Source of the DNA: JAJDOD01 sp050299835
Lineage (GTDB): Bacteria > Pseudomonadota > Alphaproteobacteria > Rhodobacterales > Rhodobacteraceae
DNA: 64,000 nt
NCBI GenBank assembly: GCA_050299835.1
Contig: JBNKWP010000002.1
Span: 62,001-126,000, forward strand
Direction of reading: 5' to 3'
Shown here: positions 44,986 through 53,225 of the stretch, piece after piece
Position numbering within the stretch: position 1 is the stretch's first letter
Layout of the letters: each line of letters starts with the position of its first letter
The notes under the pieces: generated by a model
Told to the model about the DNA's origin: nothing
What the model saw: only the letters and a program-made list of their open reading frames with translations
The model's database searches: none
Made by a program: the position numbers and the translations under genes

Positions 44986-46596
44986 ATGGCAATTACGCCT
45001 TCAGATGCCCGGCTTTGGCGTCTCATATCCAAGGGATACTTTCCCTCAGAACTTCCACCCCCGTTCCAAACGGAGGAATTTGCCCTTCACTCACGGGAGT
45101 TCGCAGGGAAATGGGATGAGACCAAAATCCAGAAGTTCTGGACCCGTCCCGAGCACTTCAGCATCCCGCGTTATGGGCATGCCAGGCGCAGGCTTTCGAT
45201 CGTCAACCCAGTGAACCAACTGTATGTCTCCTCGCTCATAGCAAGAAACTGGTTCGCGATAAGGAAGCGTTTGAGAAGAACAACTGTCAGCGAGTTCGAT
45301 CCACGGATTACCATCAAGGGCAAAGGACGGGCAGTCACCGGGGTCGACTTCGATGGTGTCGCTCGCCGCAGCGCTCAAATCCTGGCTACTTACGGTCGAT
45401 ATGTGAAGACCGACATCGCGCGTTTCTACCCGTCAATTTACACCCATTCGATCGCATGGGCACTTTTGGGGAAGGCCCACGTAAAGTCCAACTTCAATAA
45501 AAGTACGTTCAAGAAATCTTTCGCCAACAAGCTGGATGCTGCGATACGGTCCGGCCAAGAAGGGCAGACTATAGGCATTCCAATCGGACCCGACACCTCA
45601 AGGATCATATCTGAGATTGTCGCAGTTGAGATCGAAAGTTCACTTAATGTGGAAATTCCCAATTGGGTCAAACGCAGCGTCCGTTACGTTGACGACATGA
45701 TTATCGGCATTGAGGAGAAGCAGTCAGAGGCGGAAGTGCTGTCAAAATTATCACTGGCTCTCTACGACTACGAGTTGGAGCTGAATGCCTCAAAAACTAA
45801 GGTCGTTGGGTTGGGCAATCGGCATTCACCTGAATGGATACACTACCTTCGCAACTTTGAATTGAGCGGTAAGCTTCCCAGTCAGCGCGACGACCTAGAC
45901 TCCTACTTTGAGCACTCGATTTACCTCGCGGATGAGAACCCCCAAGAAAATGTTCTTCTTTTTGCCTGCAAGCGTGCGGGTAGCTTCTCAATAGATGCCT
46001 CAAACGCGGGACATCTGGTCAGGTGGCTGTTGTATTGCTGTCGAAGAGCGCCAAGCTGCCTCCGCGCAGTGGCTGAAAACTTGGCGGCCAATCCACCCAA
46101 AGATAAGGAAGTCCAAGCCGAGATCGTAGAGTTCATACTTCAGCAGATTCCGGCGAAGGCGGAGGCAGGGCACACCGAGGAGCTTTCCTGGCTTCTTTTT
46201 TGGGCTCGTGAGGTATCAGCGTCAGTGCCCGACGTCGTGGCGAATTCCTGTTCTCACCTCAGAAGCTCAACTGTGGCATTAGTTGCGCTCGATTTGAAGG
46301 ATCGGGGCCTCATTTCCGGTATTCTTGATGACTCCTTTTGGCATGGTTTCTGCAACTCCGACGGCCTAGCTTCGGAGATGTGGCTAGTCGCATATGAAGC
46401 GACCCGCAGAAAGTGGTGGTCGAAGCCGACGTCCTCAGCCTTCATCAAAGGGCATTCTTTTTTCGGTGACATTCTTGCCAAGGACATAAGCTTTTATGAC
46501 CGTCACCGGAAAGCTAAAGCGCGACGCAGTCAACCTTTTCAAATTCAAAAAGGGGTACGGTACTTGCCAGGGACCTTCTCACTCCTGGACGGCTGA
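44986..46596 (+). CDS. Reverse transcriptase, probable defence-associated (UG/DRT-type)
   Basis: A 536-residue protein with a reverse-transcriptase domain in its first ~300 residues. Seen are RRLSIVNPVNQLYVSSLIA, the first catalytic aspartate in VKTDIARFYPSIYTH (Asp143), QTIGIPIGPDTSRIISE (194-210) and the YVDD box (234-237). The GIPIGPDTSRIISE form is typical of the unknown-group/Abi RTs that defend against phages, not of group II introns or retrons. No maturase domain is seen. The remaining ~230 residues are predicted helical and unlike known domains I can name. It follows the putative restriction enzyme by 70 bp in a defence cluster. Confidence 0.82.
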   Translation: MAITPSDARLWRLISKGYFPSELPPPFQTEEFALHSREFAGKWDETKIQKFWTRPEHFSIPRYGHARRRLSIVNPVNQLYVSSLIARNWFAIRKRLRRTTVSEFDPRITIKGKGRAVTGVDFDGVARRSAQILATYGRYVKTDIARFYPSIYTHSIAWALLGKAHVKSNFNKSTFKKSFANKLDAAIRSGQEGQTIGIPIGPDTSRIISEIVAVEIESSLNVEIPNWVKRSVRYVDDMIIGIEEKQSEAEVLSKLSLALYDYELELNASKTKVVGLGNRHSPEWIHYLRNFELSGKLPSQRDDLDSYFEHSIYLADENPQENVLLFACKRAGSFSIDASNAGHLVRWLLYCCRRAPSCLRAVAENLAANPPKDKEVQAEIVEFILQQIPAKAEAGHTEELSWLLFWAREVSASVPDVVANSCSHLRSSTVALVALDLKDRGLISGILDDSFWHGFCNSDGLASEMWLVAYEATRRKWWSKPTSSAFIKGHSFFGDILAKDISFYDRHRKAKARRSQPFQIQKGVRYLPGTFSLLDG

Positions 46597-46736
46597 TTGT
46601 TGGTGCCAATCGACTGTTGACCGGACTGTTTCCTTTTTGCCCGGCTCGCGGGCACCAGCGTTCACGACAAAATGGGACGTATCAGAAGGCAGGCGAACAG
46701 ATCGCTAGCCCAACCCAAGGAGACAATTAGAGAAAA
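46597..46736 (+). ncRNA. Possible structured RNA after the reverse transcriptase gene
   Basis: The 140 bp after the RT stop contain two overlapping, mutually exclusive stems: GCCCG-gctcg-CGGGC at 46639-46653, and GGTGCC (46602-46607) with GGCACC (46651-46656). Several defence RTs use a nearby non-coding RNA. The pairing is seen; that it is an RNA gene is only a suggestion. Confidence 0.25.
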
Positions 46737-47135
46737 ATGGAACTGCATATCCGGCGTGACGCCCCCGTCCGTGAACTGGTCGACCTGCACAACATGGTCG
46801 CCAACAAACTCGGGGAGGCGCCGGTGTCGGCTTCCTGGAAGCAGAGCAAAGGGAAGCTGGTCGAACGCCTGAAGGCGCTGAAGGCAAAGATGCCAACAAC
46901 CGCGGACAGCAAGTCGGTCCGCGGGGCCAGCGGACCGGTAATCGGGGATACGATCCTCGCAATGGCTGCCGACCCGATGCTCAGCTACGACGAGATAGCG
47001 GACAGCATCCGCACCTCGCAGGGCACCAATACCAGCGCAAAGTCAGTCGCATCGGTCATCTGCATCGCTCGTAAGAACGGCGTGAAGATACCGAAGCGGA
47101 AGAAAGCCAAAAGGACCAACAAAGACGAAAAGTAA
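46737..47135 (+). CDS. Hypothetical small basic protein
   Basis: A 132-residue protein with a helical N-terminal half and a lysine/arginine-rich C-terminus (KNGVKIPKRKKAKRTNKDEK). The centre (MLSYDEIADSIRTSQGTNTSAKSVASVICIARKNG) looks like a DNA-binding winged-helix or HTH. AAGGAG lies upstream. The function is unknown; a phage-type DNA-binding protein is plausible. It ends at a strong terminator. Confidence 0.6.
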   Translation: MELHIRRDAPVRELVDLHNMVANKLGEAPVSASWKQSKGKLVERLKALKAKMPTTADSKSVRGASGPVIGDTILAMAADPMLSYDEIADSIRTSQGTNTSAKSVASVICIARKNGVKIPKRKKAKRTNKDEK

Positions 47136-47137
47136 GG

Positions 47138-47160
47138 AGAGGCGCCGCTGTGGCGCCTCT
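47138..47160. terminator. Bidirectional terminator
   Basis: Perfect 9-bp stem AGAGGCGCC/GGCGCCTCT with a 5-nt loop between convergent genes. A pyrimidine-rich run (TCTCTCTTTG) follows on the plus strand. Confidence 0.75.
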
Positions 47161-47181
47161 TCTCTCTTTGTCTCAGAGCCA

Positions 47182-47409
47182 TCATGCTGCTTCCCGAAGG
47201 CCTTTTACCAATGCAGCATGTCCAGCGATCAGCTGCCGAGCGATACAAGGGTCGCGATCTGCGATCTTATGCCAGAAGAGGTAGCGTACCACTTTCTTGT
47301 ATTTGATGCCGGTCGTCTTGCTTATCGACTCCGGGTTCTTTGGCCCCTTTTTCCATGCGAGATGGATGCGCATGAGTTCCGACTGCGGGCCTTCCTTAAG
47401 CGCAGTCAC
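47182..47409 (-). CDS. Hypothetical small protein, second of a coupled pair
   Basis: A 75-residue basic protein, GTG start, overlapping the upstream gene stop by 4 nt (GTGA). This supports it as real. The segment ISKTTGIKYKKVVRYLFWHKIADRD may be helix-turn-helix. No family is recognised. It lies in the accessory half of the element with its partner at 47406. Confidence 0.5.
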   Translation of the reverse strand: MTALKEGPQSELMRIHLAWKKGPKNPESISKTTGIKYKKVVRYLFWHKIADRDPCIARQLIAGHAALVKGLREAA

Positions 47410-47834
47410 TGGAGCACCTCAATCTTCTCGCGCCAAGTCATCTCCTGCCCGATGTGGCCGCTTGCTTCTTTGAGGTCTACGCCGTGCTCTGCCAGGATGC
47501 ACGAAATGAAGACATGCTCCACGTCGTTGAACAGATGACACACACCGGTCTCCGTGGCTAGGCGCTCAGCCTCGGAAATAATCTGGCTAAGACCTTCGCG
47601 CGAGCTTTTCGGACGCGTTCCGCCGATTGACTCCAACCGCAATACGTCAAGTTCATCAAACGCTGAAGAGAGGCCGAGGCTCTCGACGACATGGTAGTTC
47701 AACAGGCGTGCCGCCACGGCTTCGGGTACCCCATCGAGAGACCTCGCAGAGGTCATAACTTTTGCCGCGTACAGGAACGGCGCAAGTTCTTTGATTGTGT
47801 TGTCGCTAGTGTTCAGCTCAGTCAGTTTGTTCAT
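47406..47834 (-). CDS. Hypothetical protein, first of a coupled pair
   Basis: A 142-residue mainly helical protein with GGAGAAG before its ATG. The segment HLFNDVEHVFISCILAEHGVD faintly recalls Clp N-terminal repeats, but this is too weak to assign. It overlaps the 75-residue gene downstream and is divergent from a ribbon-helix-helix gene, across a region with two palindromes. A regulator, anti-defence or toxin-type pair are possible; nothing seen decides. Confidence 0.55.
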   Translation of the reverse strand: MNKLTELNTSDNTIKELAPFLYAAKVMTSARSLDGVPEAVAARLLNYHVVESLGLSSAFDELDVLRLESIGGTRPKSSREGLSQIISEAERLATETGVCHLFNDVEHVFISCILAEHGVDLKEASGHIGQEMTWREKIEVLQ

Positions 47835-47866
47835 GTTGACTTCTCCATAAGTAGATTGCTACAAAA

Positions 47867-47912
47867 GCACCGAACGGTGCATGTGGTGTAATTTACTCAT
47901 GTTCTGACAGAA
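47867..47912. promoter_or_regulatory. Candidate operators in the divergent 47834/47957 promoter region
   Basis: Two palindromes: GCACCG-aa-CGGTGC at 47867-47880 and TTCTG-a-CAGAA at 47902-47912. They lie in the 122 bp between divergent genes, one of which codes for a ribbon-helix-helix protein, and could be its binding sites. Confidence 0.4.
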
Positions 47913-47956
47913 TGCAAGAAAACTGGTGCAATACTCTCAGAAACGGAGTGTTCTCG

Positions 47957-48295
47957 ATGACGAAACAGAGAATATCGATCGGCCTGGAGGAGGACCTCTA
48001 TGTGGCGCTGGCGACCGAGGCGGAGGAGGCAGGACGCAGTATCGCCGATGTCGTCCGCGACAGGCTTAGGGAGTCGGTGCTTGGCGAGGGTCGGCAGGAG
48101 CGCGTTGGCGAGATGGCCCGCCGCCTATTGCTTGAAGGCCTACCTGACGAGGAGGTCGTCGCACGGGTCCTCGACGCCCTGCCCGACGCGAGGACAAGCA
48201 AGGAGAGCGTGGCCTGGTATCGCAGCCGTCTGCGGAGGGACGGACAGGACGTACCCACCCAGGTCGAGGCCAGACGCTCTTGGGATAGGACCTGA
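47957..48295 (+). CDS. Ribbon-helix-helix (CopG-like) DNA-binding protein
   Basis: The 112-residue protein starts MTKQRISIGLEEDLYVALAT, a strand then helix typical of ribbon-helix-helix repressors, with AGRSIADVVRDRLRES as the second helix. The C-terminus has ARTSKESVAWYRSRLRRDG; a similar SVxWYRS motif occurs in the protein at 53707. The ATG at 47957 was chosen because the fold begins there. It may repress its own divergent promoter. Confidence 0.7.
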   Translation: MTKQRISIGLEEDLYVALATEAEEAGRSIADVVRDRLRESVLGEGRQERVGEMARRLLLEGLPDEEVVARVLDALPDARTSKESVAWYRSRLRRDGQDVPTQVEARRSWDRT

Positions 48296-48363
48296 CTGTT
48301 GGGTTACGGGGCCGCAAACGGCGTTTAGATTGGTGCCGATGAAAGTAATTCGGAGCCAATTAG

Positions 48364-48639
48364 ATGGGCATTCTTGAGAGACTGGACGAGCGGCTAGAGC
48401 GGATAGAAGCGCAGCTTGAAGCCCTGTCGGGCAGACCTGAGCCAGCTCCCGTGACGTCCGATGCAGCGCGCTGGCTCGACCCGAAGGGCGCCGCCGATTA
48501 CGTCGGCATGAGCCACCAGTCGCTGGCGCTCTGGCGTTCGAAGGGCACGGGTCCGGCGTTTTCGAAGGTGGGTGGGTCGATCAGATACTCGACCGCGGAC
48601 CTGGACGACTGGCTGAGCGAGAACAGGAGGCGGGCATGA
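48364..48639 (+). CDS. AlpA/excisionase-like helix-turn-helix protein
   Basis: A 91-residue protein: an N-terminal coiled coil (LERLDERLERIEAQLEAL), then a MerR/HTH_17-type domain (WLDPKGAADYVGMSHQSLALW, GPAFSKVGGSIRYSTADLDD). Such proteins act as excisionases or as activators of satellite genes (AlpA in P4 and PICIs). It overlaps the next gene by 4 nt. Confidence 0.75.
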   Translation: MGILERLDERLERIEAQLEALSGRPEPAPVTSDAARWLDPKGAADYVGMSHQSLALWRSKGTGPAFSKVGGSIRYSTADLDDWLSENRRRA

Positions 48640-48926
48640 CCACCACCCGGGAGATAGGAAGGACGCTCTTCTTCGGCGGGCAGCTCCAAGACCTCTGGAT
48701 CACGGAACGGCCGGGAACAATTGTCAGGATGATGCTTGTGCGGGATGACCTGGTTGTCGATGACGAGACCCGTAGGACATTGACGAGGCTGATGGCAGGA
48801 TACCAGAGCTCGGGCTCCTGGGCGAAGGTCAACGAGGTGCTGGCTCCGAAGTTGCCGGAACCGTTCTCAAATGCGTTGCGCCATCTGGCCTCCCGTGAAG
48901 CCAAGGACAAGGCGAAGAAAGCCTAG
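48636..48926 (+). CDS. Hypothetical protein co-translated with the AlpA-like gene
   Basis: A 96-residue protein with a beta-rich first half and a helical, lysine-rich end. The 4-nt overlap with the previous gene supports reality. No family is recognised. Confidence 0.55.
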   Translation: MTTTREIGRTLFFGGQLQDLWITERPGTIVRMMLVRDDLVVDDETRRTLTRLMAGYQSSGSWAKVNEVLAPKLPEPFSNALRHLASREAKDKAKKA

Positions 48927-49171
48927 GCCGCGACCGGCTGCCGGACGTTCTCCTTTAGGACGACGAGGCTGTAGCTGGCAGTCCCGACCAGGGTGCATCC
49001 GCGGGGCACGTCGCGCGCTTCGAACAGCGGGTCATCCGTGACCTCGATCATCGGACCCAACTGCTCGTGATCCAGGACGGCGAGGCCGAGGGCATCGGCC
49101 AGCAGGGTCAGCCTTGCGAGGGCCAGCGATGGCGTCTGGGCTCTCGGCAACCGTGCGTCTTGGTCGTGCAT
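48923..49171 (-). CDS. Hypothetical small protein
   Basis: An 82-residue protein starting MHDQDARLPRAQTPSLALAR, with GCAAGGAG well placed before its ATG at 49171. It converges on the preceding gene with 4 nt overlap and is divergent from the HTH gene at 49455. No family is recognised. Confidence 0.5.
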   Translation of the reverse strand: MHDQDARLPRAQTPSLALARLTLLADALGLAVLDHEQLGPMIEVTDDPLFEARDVPRGCTLVGTASYSLVVLKENVRQPVAA

Positions 49172-49454
49172 GTAGCAACTCCTTGCTTTTCGGTTACCGG
49201 ATCGTGTCGAGATCGAACCGACGGGCAAGCCTTCAGTCTAAGAACGTAATGAAGACCGTGGCAGGAGACCAACAGTCGACGCCGGCGGGCACAGTGCTGG
49301 TTGTCAGAAACGACGAAATGACGCTAAATTACAGGCATAGATAGAGAGCAAGGTCAGGCAAGCCGGGAAGCGGCGTTGCCCGTGTGTCAGAAGTGAATGA
49401 GCCGTCGCAGTCTTTGATCCAGCAACGGCCCATTTGGCATGAAGGATAAATGCC

Positions 49455-49751
49455 ATGATCTCTATCGACTTTACCGCGCTCCCGGCGCGTTCCAGACCCT
49501 TGTTGCCGAGCGGAGAGACCCTTTACAGCGTGGCCGACGCCAGCGACGTAACGGGCCTCACGCGCCGCACTCTCCACGTCTACAACTCGCACCGGCGCTG
49601 CGGCCTCTACCGAGGTCCCAAGCCGACGAAGCTGCCGGGCATGCGGAACGTCTTCTACACCGAGGCTGACCTGCTCGCTTACGTTCGCGATGGCCACACG
49701 GGCGCTCCCGGCGATCCGAACTGTGACGATCTCCAGAAGGAGGTCGTGTGA
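49455..49751 (+). CDS. Helix-turn-helix DNA-binding protein
   Basis: A 98-residue protein whose centre (LYSVADASDVTGLTRRTLHVY, then YTEADLLAYVRDG) is a HTH_17/MerR-type winged helix. It is directly upstream of the primase gene (stop overlaps that gene's region by one base of spacing), so it may regulate or aid replication or excision of the element. Confidence 0.65.
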   Translation: MISIDFTALPARSRPLLPSGETLYSVADASDVTGLTRRTLHVYNSHRRCGLYRGPKPTKLPGMRNVFYTEADLLAYVRDGHTGAPGDPNCDDLQKEVV

Positions 49752-49752
49752 G

Positions 49753-50694
49753 ATGGCATGTGATGATAGGCGGCCGGACACCGGCCTGATGGCACCGCTC
49801 GCCGAGGCGGGCTATTCACTCATTCCACTCCATCGTTGGGATGCGACACGAACGAGCAAAGGCAAGACGCGGAAGATGGGCAAGGCGCCGATCCACGGTG
49901 ACTGGACCAATCGACCTGATTCAACTGCTGCGACGATGGCCAGGGCAGAGCGTCACGGAAACAACGTCGGCGTACGGCTCAAGGTGGAAGACCTGGTCGT
50001 CGACATAGACCCGCGGTCCATCCCGGGCGGCGTCGCGACTGCGCGCGAGGCACTGGCCGAGTTCGGCGTCCTCTTCTCGACGCTGCCGATCGTTCGCACG
50101 GGCTCTGGCGGGCTGCACCTTTACATGGCCAAGCCGGCCGATGTGCGCCTCGCCGACCACCTGCCGGCCTGGAAGGGAATCGAACTCAAGAGCCGGGGCC
50201 GCCAGGTCGTAGCGCCGGGTTCGATCCACCCTAACGGTCGCATGTATCGGTGGGCCAAAACACGCTTCGATCCCGGTGACCTGTGGCTCGGCGCGCCGAT
50301 GGCGCCCGAGAAGCTGCTCGAAGCCGGGACAAGGCAAGTGACGGACAAAGCGCCGAAGGCTGGCGCGGGCGAACACCCGCCAGATGAGATCAAGACCATC
50401 CTCGAACACCTGGACCCGGAGGACTTCCGGGAACACGACCGCTGGCTTGAGCTTATGATGGCGGTCCACCACGCGTCGGACGGTTCGGCGGTCGAAGAGT
50501 TCGTCGAATGGTGCGAGCGTGACCCGCTCTATGCCGACGACGGCGAGACGATCCGCTACCGCTGGGACAGTCTCAAACGCCACGGCATTGGCCTCGGCAC
50601 GCTGTACCTGCGCATGAAGGAAGCCGGCTGTTCTCACCTGATCGATCGGAGGGCGCGCGTCGTGCCTGCCGACGAGTTCGAGGAGGCGGTCTGA
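49753..50694 (+). CDS. Bifunctional DNA primase/polymerase (Prim-Pol)
   Basis: A 313-residue protein with the Prim-Pol fold: AEAGYSLIPLHRW at the start, the catalytic DxD in VEDLVVDIDPRS (Asp84/Asp86), and GSGGLHLYM. ELKSRGRQVVAPGSIHPNG is the conserved later motif. A C-terminal PriCT-like region (DRWLELMMAVHHAS...DSLKRHGIGLGTLY) follows. It starts replication of the element together with the helicase, whose start overlaps its stop by 1 nt. Confidence 0.88.
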   Translation: MACDDRRPDTGLMAPLAEAGYSLIPLHRWDATRTSKGKTRKMGKAPIHGDWTNRPDSTAATMARAERHGNNVGVRLKVEDLVVDIDPRSIPGGVATAREALAEFGVLFSTLPIVRTGSGGLHLYMAKPADVRLADHLPAWKGIELKSRGRQVVAPGSIHPNGRMYRWAKTRFDPGDLWLGAPMAPEKLLEAGTRQVTDKAPKAGAGEHPPDEIKTILEHLDPEDFREHDRWLELMMAVHHASDGSAVEEFVEWCERDPLYADDGETIRYRWDSLKRHGIGLGTLYLRMKEAGCSHLIDRRARVVPADEFEEAV

Positions 50695-52127
50695 TGCTTG
50701 ATAATAGAGAACCGCTGCAGAACCTTGCGCCGAGCCATCTCGCCGCCGAAGTCATTCAGGCAACCGGCCTTCGCAAGATCATGGGCATGTGGCTGGAGTA
50801 TCGCGAAGATGAAAGCCGCTATGTCGAACTGGACAAAGATGGGCTGACATCTCTCATCTGGCAGAACCTAGACGGACGCCATTACCTGGATGACGGCGAG
50901 ACCAAGACCCTGCACCTGAAGAGGAGTTCCTCGGCCGACGTGCGAGAGGCTCTCGTCCATCTGTCCGGCGGGAAAAGTATCGACAGGCTCCCGGCGTGGC
51001 TGGAAAAGCAGGAAGACGATCCTGACCCGACCTCCCTTTTGCCGGTGGCAAACGGGCTTCTGAACTGGCGGACCGGCGAACTGATGCCATCGTCGCCGCG
51101 CTTCCTGAACCTGTCCAGGTCTGACGTAGCTTATGACCCTGATGCCATTCCGCCCTTCTACTGGGATATGTTTCTGGACGACATTTTCGATGGTGACCAG
51201 GAGCAGATCGACCTGCTGCACGAGGTCCTGGGGTGCATCATCACAGGCCAGGACAAATTCCAGAAGGTCTTCCAGATCATCGGCCCGCCGAGGTCCGGCA
51301 AGGGCACAATCGGGAAGATGCTGGTGCACCTCATTGGCGCTCAGAGCGTCGTCTCTCCGAAGATCAGACAGATCAAAGATGGGGGCTTCGGCCTCCAATC
51401 GCTGATCGGCAGACAGCTGGCAATGGTCACGGACGCCAGGATCAGCCGGGGCCAGGCGACAGACGCCCTGACCGAGATCTTGCTGACCACTTCCGGCGGC
51501 GATCTCCAGACGATCCAGCGCAAGTTCCTGGCCGACTACATCGGGTACCTCAATGCCCAGTGGCTGCTCATGTCCAACGAACCTGTGCTGCTGCACGACT
51601 ACACGGGAACGATTGCAACCAGGATGGTGCTGCTGGAAACCAGGAGGGGCTTCCTCGGCAAAGAAGACCTGGACCTCTTCGAACGCGACCTGTTGCCGGA
51701 AGCGGACGGAGTGCTGAACCGTTGCCTGGAAGGTGCGCGGCGTCTAGCCAAACGCGGCAAGTTCCTGACCCCGACTTCGATTGCCAAGCGGGAAAAAGAA
51801 CTGTTGCGCGGATCTTCGACGGTCGCAGGTTTCAGCAGCGAGTGCCTGATCGAGGACCCGACCGCGTTGACCAGGAAGGATGAAATCTGGGAAGCATATG
51901 AACTCTACTGCGAGGCGCATGAGAAGCCTGCGGTCGCCAATTCATCCAAGCTCTTCGAAGACCTCAGGTCCGGCGGCAAGTATCGTCAGGACATGGACAC
52001 TCGGCCCTGGATGGAAGACGGGGACGGGCGCGCCAGGGTCTACTGCGTCAGGGGCCTCCGGGTCGATGACGCGGCAATTCCCGACGTCGAAGAGCTTAGG
52101 GTTCAGAGGGCGACCGAGGACTTCTAA
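50694..52127 (+). CDS. D5-family (SF3) helicase/primase of phage and satellite type
   Basis: A 477-residue protein. An N-terminal D5-type region is followed by an SF3 ATPase: Walker A IIGPPRSGKGT (195-205), a B-type segment in RQLAMVTDARISRG, and the sensor-like LMSNEPVLLHDYTG. The C-terminal winged helix (ECLIEDPTALTRKDEIWEAYELY) resembles the P4 alpha and PICI Rep type. It overlaps the primase gene and lies next to an iteron-containing region, as in satellite replication modules. Confidence 0.9.
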   Translation: MLDNREPLQNLAPSHLAAEVIQATGLRKIMGMWLEYREDESRYVELDKDGLTSLIWQNLDGRHYLDDGETKTLHLKRSSSADVREALVHLSGGKSIDRLPAWLEKQEDDPDPTSLLPVANGLLNWRTGELMPSSPRFLNLSRSDVAYDPDAIPPFYWDMFLDDIFDGDQEQIDLLHEVLGCIITGQDKFQKVFQIIGPPRSGKGTIGKMLVHLIGAQSVVSPKIRQIKDGGFGLQSLIGRQLAMVTDARISRGQATDALTEILLTTSGGDLQTIQRKFLADYIGYLNAQWLLMSNEPVLLHDYTGTIATRMVLLETRRGFLGKEDLDLFERDLLPEADGVLNRCLEGARRLAKRGKFLTPTSIAKREKELLRGSSTVAGFSSECLIEDPTALTRKDEIWEAYELYCEAHEKPAVANSSKLFEDLRSGGKYRQDMDTRPWMEDGDGRARVYCVRGLRVDDAAIPDVEELRVQRATEDF

Positions 52128-52553
52128 GCAAAGGGGGGCATTATGACATCATGAGGCGCTCGGCATCGGCCCCCTTGGTCTGGGCAAAATACGAAGGGAA
52201 CTCGCCATTTTGAGCGTTTTGGTCTGGTCGGTCTAAGCGGTCTGGTCAAATACGAGTTAACGCATAAGAAAACAGACCATCCCGGTTCTTATGTAATGCC
52301 CGGGAAAATGGCCGGACCGCCTGGACCGACCAGACCGGACCAATAGATGAGAGGAAGCGGCGTCCAACCCTTGGTCGAGGGGCGGCAACAACTGCTGGCA
52401 TGCGGGACGCTGGCGCTCCGATACAGTCGATCCGAAGCGTCGGGGTGTGCGACGGAGCCGTCCGGAATATCGCGCCCGCTGACACCCGATCAGACGCCCC
52501 TCATAGGGGCATGAAAACGAAGGGGAAAACGGACCCCTCAGGAGAGACCGAAA
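52128..52553. other. Candidate replication origin with iterons and inverted repeats
   Basis: A 426-bp non-coding stretch after the helicase gene. GGTCTGG occurs three times (52177, 52221, 52239), two within a longer direct repeat: GGTCTGGGCAAAATACGA at 52177-52194 and GGTCTGGTCAAATACGA at 52239-52255. A perfect 13-bp inverted repeat pairs GGTCTGGTCGGTC (52221-52233) with its complement at 52324-52336. The position matches origins of P4-like and PICI elements. Confidence 0.6.
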
Positions 52554-53225
52554 ATGGGCCTGATGACGAAGGCGGATGCGCGGGACCGCATGAAGGAGGC
52601 GCCGCTGCAGGTTCAGGCGGGCAATGTGCCTGTTCTGGCCGAGCCCAATATCGTGGACAGTTTTCTCACCGCCCTCGCGATGCACGAGGGCAATCTGTCG
52701 AAGGCCTGCGCCGCCATCGGTCTGAGCCGCCACACCGTCTACAGGTTCATGGCCAGTGAGAACCTCTTCCGCGAAAAGATCGGCGTCGTGCAGGCGCTCG
52801 CCATCCAGGGGCGGGCGCACGAACTCCTCGATGGCGTGAACGATCACCTCCGCGCACACCTTAGGGACGGATGGGAATACGTCCGGGACGAGGACGGCAA
52901 TCAGGTGTATGAGACCAACCCCGATGGCACCTACCAGCTGGATGACGATCTGGAGAAAATCCCGATGAAGCGCTCGGTCGTGTCAATCAAGAGCCTCGAG
53001 GGGCTGCATCGCGAACTCAGGCACACGGCCCAGGGCGAACCCGGAACGGCCATCGCCATCCAGAACATCAGCCAGGCGGAGGCTCAGGCTTCCGCGGTAG
53101 GACCCGATACCGCTCCGCGTGTCGTGCCGCAGAGCCGCTCGGTGCTCGATGAAGACATCCTGGACGCGGAGTTCACCGAAGTCCCTGGCGACGTCCTGGA
53201 ACAGGCCGGGGAGGCCGCAAAATGA
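52554..53225 (+). CDS. HTH protein resembling phage terminase small subunits
   Basis: A 223-residue protein. Residues ~35-70 form a HTH typical of small terminases: FLTALAMHEGNLSKACAAIG, followed by LSRHTVYRFMASENLF. The middle is helical and the C-terminus acidic. Small terminases pick the DNA to be packaged; satellites carry one to redirect helper phage packaging. No large subunit is present. A plain regulator is an alternative. Confidence 0.55.
   Translation: MGLMTKADARDRMKEAPLQVQAGNVPVLAEPNIVDSFLTALAMHEGNLSKACAAIGLSRHTVYRFMASENLFREKIGVVQALAIQGRAHELLDGVNDHLRAHLRDGWEYVRDEDGNQVYETNPDGTYQLDDDLEKIPMKRSVVSIKSLEGLHRELRHTAQGEPGTAIAIQNISQAEAQASAVGPDTAPRVVPQSRSVLDEDILDAEFTEVPGDVLEQAGEAAK

Noticed and set aside
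44986..46596. Group II intron or retron as the source of the reverse transcriptase
   Set aside because: No maturase or HNH domain, no domain V/VI-like RNA hairpin and no retron msr-msd layout is seen nearby.
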